Shown here: positions 59,470 through 64,000 of the stretch, piece after piece
How the letters are laid out: each line of letters starts with the position of its first letter
Position numbering within the stretch: position 1 is the stretch's first letter
Source of the DNA: Antitrichia curtipendula
Taxonomy: Eukaryota; Streptophyta; Bryopsida; Hypnales; Leucodontaceae
Direction of reading: 5' to 3'
Assembly: GCA_951230915.1 (NCBI GenBank)
Contig: OX579635.1
Span: forward strand, 23,994,001 to 24,058,000
Length of the DNA: 64,000 nucleotides
Notes under the pieces: generated by a model
Told to the model about the DNA's origin: nothing
Databases searched by the model: none
The model's input: the letters and a program-made list of their open reading frames with translations, nothing else
Made by a program: the position numbers and the translations under genes

Positions 59470-59922
59470 ATGCATGATTGTGTTTGGAAGTTAGACCGAG
59501 ACCTACAGGTACCCACTTTTGTTCAAGACATGGGGCAGGTGTTCATTTCTGATAGGTTAGAGTTTTTTTTGGATAATCGACATCGGGCCAAAAGGACGGA
59601 AAGAGGATTCCTTGGCACCGAGGAACGAGCTCTTTTTGGTGCCGAATTCTTGGAAAATCATGATTTGCTCAAAGCCTTGAGCCAAGCGAGGTCGGTTTTT
59701 TGCAAAATTGGGCAAATCCTCCGAGCAAGAGATTCTGCCAGCAACAGATTCCAACGATGTTACGACTCTTTCATTATGAGAATGGAATGGCGAAATGCCA
59801 AGTGTCCACCATGCAAACTACATGGTTGCCAGCTGGCAATTGTGATTCTTTATTGGTATTGTGTTGTTTTGAATATTCGACTACCGACAGCCAGGCAGAT
59901 TTTCAGCCCTGCAGTAAGTTAA
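59470..59922 (+). CDS. Hypothetical protein, 150 aa, unrecognised
   Basis: The longest unexplained open frame in the right half, starting ATG at 59470 in DNA that is less AT-rich than its surroundings. The product is mixed and charged in the first 100 residues, has several cysteines (CKIG, CYDS, CPPCKLHGC) and a hydrophobic patch QLAIVILYWYCVVLNI near 123-138. It has no motif that I recognise, no introns and no supporting neighbours. It may be a captured gene fragment or chance. Confidence 0.18.
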   Translation: MHDCVWKLDRDLQVPTFVQDMGQVFISDRLEFFLDNRHRAKRTERGFLGTEERALFGAEFLENHDLLKALSQARSVFCKIGQILRARDSASNRFQRCYDSFIMRMEWRNAKCPPCKLHGCQLAIVILYWYCVVLNIRLPTARQIFSPAVS

Positions 59923-59956
59923 GCTCAATATGCTGATGTGGCTTTTGAAGCACCCC

Positions 59957-60248
59957 GGCCCACCCGTCCCGGGGTGAACTGACCCCCTCGCTCATCCTCG
60001 AGGGAAAACCCTGAAATTTCCATGTGTTTCAAAAGAAAACAAACAAACAAAAAAGTTGAATTTTTTTAGTTGCCACACATTACTAAATTTTCAAATTCTG
60101 AATTCATATTTGTAAATAGAGGCCCCAAATTAGCTGTGAAAAATAATTAAAACAAGCACAAAATAGGGGGTCCTTTTTTTTACATGCACCCCTGGAGTGA
60201 CTTAACTTAGGTGGGACGAGCGAGGGCGGTAGTTCACCCCCACCGGCC
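59957..60248. mobile_element. GGCC-ended MITE, copy B (about 292 bp)
   Basis: Carries CGGGGTGAACTGACCCCCTC at left and its inverted form with the middle GGTAGTTCACCCC at right, plus the interior AATTCTGAATTCATATTTG and GAGGCCCCAAATTAG of copy A. The outer few bases differ from copy A and no clear 8-bp duplication is visible, so borders may be off by about 10 bases. Confidence 0.75.
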
Positions 60249-61158
60249 GACCCACCCCCCACTCAGACAGCCAGTCCAATTTCCAATCCACATTGTTTTG
60301 AACGACCTGGGCATAGCTTACATTTGGCTTTCCTCTACTTGGTGAGACCATCACATGCTTCACATGTAGTGCACTACTGTAAATCCAAGGGTTTATTAGT
60401 TGTTACCAAAAAAAAGAAAATAGAAAAAAAGGTGTAGAATGCACAATGCACCAGTGGAAGGGTGCCACGTGTTATTACATGATTAGAGACTTAAGTAGGC
60501 ATCTCCAAGCATGTTAACCTTTTAGGACCTAAGGCGCCCTTTCTGAAAGTGAAATCACCCTTCTGAAAGTTGGTCTACAGTGTACAAAATCAAATCATTA
60601 GATGTTTTGGGGGGGCACTGGATGGCCGTTTTAGGCTTGTCCCCAATGTTGTGAACCAATGCCAATGTTGGTAAGAAAAATTAATAATATTAAAATATTA
60701 TAATAAATAAAAGTATATTATAAATGTTTGTAATAAAAATTAAAGATTTCAAAAAATAATATTATTATTATCTTATGTGGCAATCTCTTGACCACATCAG
60801 CCTATTGTTGTGGCCAAGTTTCTATAATCTGGGAACTGGAGGGAACTCACAACCTTCTACATGGGCTGAATTTCATTTAATGAAAGTGGACTTTGTCTTG
60901 ATTTGGGAGCATGGAAGGAACGTGAACTTATTAAGTTAATCACTGAAGGTGGAGTCACATGAATCTACAGACAAATGGAACCTTTTGCTAGATTCAAATT
61001 TTCTCGTGACTTGCTTAGGTTTCTTTCCTACGGGGTCAATATTATTTCAAAATCATTGTTTATGGGCTTGTCAGATGCACAATTATTGTGCCCTGCTACT
61101 TCATTCAGACCTCACTTACAAGTGGACCATTGACTTCAAATTATTTCTAAAATTTCAA
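60249..61158. other. Intergenic DNA without recognised genes
   Basis: Short frames only, including an 80-residue plus frame at 60949-61191 with no family similarity. AT-rich in the centre. Confidence 0.35.
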
Positions 61159-62085
61159 TTAACTCCTAAAAAACCGTTCGTATTTGGGTAGGCTCCTATG
61201 ACCTCAATTTTTAGTGAATTTTTTTGAGGATGTGTGGTTTAACTGGTTTTGCAAGAGCTTAGTGAATATATAAATTTTTTTAATCTCAATCGGTGCCTAG
61301 AAGAAAAAATTATGACTTAATAAGCCAAAAATAGAGGGCAATGGGCAACACAAAAAAATAAAAAATAAAAAAAATAAAAAATATTCTTCTAAAACTTACA
61401 AAAATAAAAATAAAAAACTTTTTTTTTCTACATTTGAAGCTTTGATTCATTCTATTTAGACTAGTGATGAGAAAGTTATGGGCAATCTTAGTTTTTTGGG
61501 CAATTTGAGCATCATCTTAAGAAAATAACATATAGGATTCATTTGTGAATTCAATTTTTATAATTTTTCAAAAGAAATTGTTAGACAGGGTTGTATTTTT
61601 TTGTTAGAACAATCTCACATTTGGAATTATTGTATTTCAATTTAATCTTAGAGCTATTAGCAATTTAGATTTTCCATCAATCTTGAACCTACTTCTATTT
61701 AACAATTTTTTGTTGAGTAAAAATTAAGTATTTTTTTCTTTAACCTTTTTCCAAGATTCTCAACTCAAGTATTCAACATAAAAACTTAGAAAATCAAAAT
61801 TGATAGTACAAAAAATTTAAGTTAAGAAGATTCAAAGCCAAAAAATCTAATCAATTAAGGTGCAAAAAAACTTGTTTCCTTCACTTTAGATGCAAATATC
61901 TTGCAATCTATGTTGTTAAAGTTTCTGAAATTTCTTCCATACATTTTTATACTAGTCTAGTATAAGATTCTACGGTTAGATATGTAAAAAAAATAATTTT
62001 TAAAGTTTTTTGCTTTTTGCATTAGAAGTGACATTTTTGAGTGTGTTTTAATTGAGAAAAGACCTTGTACCTTTAGGAGATAAAT
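61159..62085. mobile_element. TTAA-type MITE, reversed copy of the long family
   Basis: Left TTAACTCCTAAAAAACCG at 61159; the right end in reverse is TTTATCTCCTAAAGGTAC, the last TTAA having decayed. The core ATATCTTGCAATCTATG near 61910 is in the same orientation as in 34914-35839. Confidence 0.7.
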
Positions 62086-64000
62086 CAACCAAAACAGGCA
62101 GGCTCGTTCCTAAAAGGATAAAGGAGGCAACCCATTTCTGACCAGTTAAGCAAATACACATGTCTATAGGGTGGATTTTTTCAGTGGGGAAATTTTCCCG
62201 TGTGTAGAAATAGAGTTTAGAAGATTTCCATAACTTTCCAAATTTTTGTTTCTCAAAATATAATTATTACAAAAAAATTTAGCTGAAGATTTTGTTTGAT
62301 TCATATTGATCATAAAGACCTTCCTATTTGTAAAGCTTGGAATGTGTTTTTTTCTCCTTTTTAAGGTTGGAACTAATAGAGTCACGACACATGTCCCAAA
62401 GTAGTGAGCAAGAATGTAGGAATTCATGAGCGAGAAAATATGAGTTATTGAATGATTGAAATTGGTAGAGTCTATACATTAATTATGGGTCTAGACCAAC
62501 TTCTGACTTCCAAAACTCATTTAATTTCAATTCAAGGCATGAAATTACCAAATTTTTGCAATTCTAGTGATTTCTATCTTTCTACTTGGCAAAAAACTTA
62601 TATTACCTTATATTGTTCTAGAACATGTGTGGAATCGATTAAGTGTCAACTATGGATTCTACCATACTCAATGTAAATAACTTACACTACAATAATAATA
62701 AAATTTATTGTTATGATACCTATAGTATTATTTTATAATATCTTGAAACTCGCTCTACTTCTCATTCACTTGACAATTAGTGTTTATTTTGGATATTGAT
62801 TTAGTACAAGGTGAACCATGATCTTGGTTCTAATTTAGTTTTTTTGTTGAAATTTAGTTGACAATTGGTGTTCATATTGCCATTTAGTGTTGGTAACATT
62901 AACAACGTTGTTGTTATTTAGTGTGAGAATTCGTAATGAGAATTACAAACACTAAATTTCATTGTTAGTCAATAAAATAAATATACCTCTGACACGTAGA
63001 ATGAATGTTTTTCCCTATTACAATTGGTAAAAAAATTCAGATTTTTTTTACTACAAAGATAAATGTTAAAAATGAAGAGAGCAATTGGAATATCTATTTT
63101 TGATTGAGTATGAATTTCTTATGAATTTTTGAAGTGTGCTATGCAATTGGCCCCCAAAAGTCTCTAAACTACCCCCAAACTAGCAAAAAGTGTATGCATG
63201 ATGGTCATCCTACCACCAAAAGTACTCACAATATTTCCTAATTTGGTCACAACATGAAGGTATAAAAAAATCACTTGCTTTAATGAATTTACATTGAAAA
63301 GGTAGAAGTTTCTACAACAGTTACTAATAACTTCATCACCATCACCCAACGCATTCAATTGATTTTGGCCACTAAGCAACCTAATGTAGTCCTAATCTCA
63401 TTTATTATAAAAAGTCTTTCATGGGTTGATGTAAGACTTTAATGGGTCATTTCCTAGGTGCCTATCATAGATGGTTTGTCTTTCATAGGCAAGTTTACTT
63501 TAGTTACATAGCCTTATAGGCAAATACCATTTCAAAATATAAAGCTCAAGACCAACTTTGGGGGAAGGGCAAGTGTAACTTGCCACCAGTTTCTATAGCA
63601 TTGGTGCAAATGTAGAAGAATGAACTCTAGCAGGTTAAAACATGTTAGGGTGAGTGATATTTTGGCGCCTCTAAAACCCTAACTTAAGACTTTATTTACC
63701 GGTATGTCACTACATAGGTGTCAATAAGATAGGGACATCTAAATGAGTCTCTTTTTTTATTGTGCAAACTTTCTATTATTAGACTGGTCAAATCTTTATG
63801 TTTTCTAATTAGAAATAAAAAAGAATTTCAACCTATCAAAGGAATGAATCATATCGGATTCCATATACAAAAGTTATGAGAAATCAAAGTTTTTTGGTAG
63901 ATGTCTTAAAATTGTTTCTTCAACGTGCAAGAAATACATATTGATCTAGGAGATACACAATAAAACTATTTGTTCTAGTGGTGCTTTTAGGCACCTAGTG
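62086..64000. other. AT-rich intergenic DNA with diverged repeat copies
   Basis: From about 62985 to 63460 the sequence loosely follows the TAA-flanked MITE at 23798-24238 (AAAAAGTGTATGCATGATG versus AAAAAGTGTATCCAATATG). Near 63778-63880 it follows R2 (ATTAGACTGGTCAAAT, ACAAAAGTTATGAG). Neither has clear ends. No gene. Confidence 0.45.

Noticed and set aside
1..64000. Integrated virus, retrotransposon with LTRs, or biosynthetic gene cluster
   Set aside because: No reverse transcriptase, integrase, capsid or replication motifs, and no paired long terminal repeats, were seen in any long frame; the three intact genes are unrelated in function.

Overview
The window looks like nuclear DNA from a streptophyte with motile sperm, either a charophyte alga or a seedless land plant. 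Three things point there: genes split by many short to medium GT-AG introns, interstitial plant-type TTTAGGG telomere motifs, and an intact delta-tubulin gene, a protein tied to triplet-microtubule basal bodies and, as far as I recall, missing from flowering plants. Exons are close to 50% GC, while the surrounding DNA is very AT-rich and packed with small non-autonomous transposons. A 200-base run of N at 22005-22204 marks a draft assembly gap.

Layout. 578-8919 (minus): complete nine-exon ERD4/CSC1-like (OSCA-family) membrane channel gene, 750 aa, with a MITE in intron 3. 8920-38300: gene-poor DNA with tandem repeats and many short inverted-repeat elements, some nested in each other. 38308-38925: telo-box motifs followed by an intronless, frameshifted RPL24 pseudogene. 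39975-40590: CDC123-like pseudogene remnant. 41072-43585 (plus): five-exon delta-tubulin gene, 477 aa, with a GC-AG intron and a small MITE in intron 3. 44769-48150 (minus): eight-exon purple acid phosphatase, 373 aa, with all metal ligands and a probable N-terminal membrane anchor. 48151-64000: no convincing gene, more transposon-derived DNA.

The three intact genes do not form a pathway: a mechanosensitive/osmosensing-type channel, a basal-body tubulin and an acid phosphatase. Delta-tubulin and the phosphatase are convergent, 1.2 kb apart.

The most informative region is 24240-26345. An old inverted-repeat element there was hit three times, once by an element making an 8-bp duplication and twice by elements flanked by TTAA. 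Other copies of the host element in this window serve as uninterrupted comparison sites and support the 8-bp and 4-bp target duplications directly. TTAA-bounded elements beginning with C-rich ends recur at least a dozen times, which suggests a large population of piggyBac-like MITEs.

All exon borders were read by eye from reading frame, splice signals and remembered family sequence. No database search or transcript data was used.
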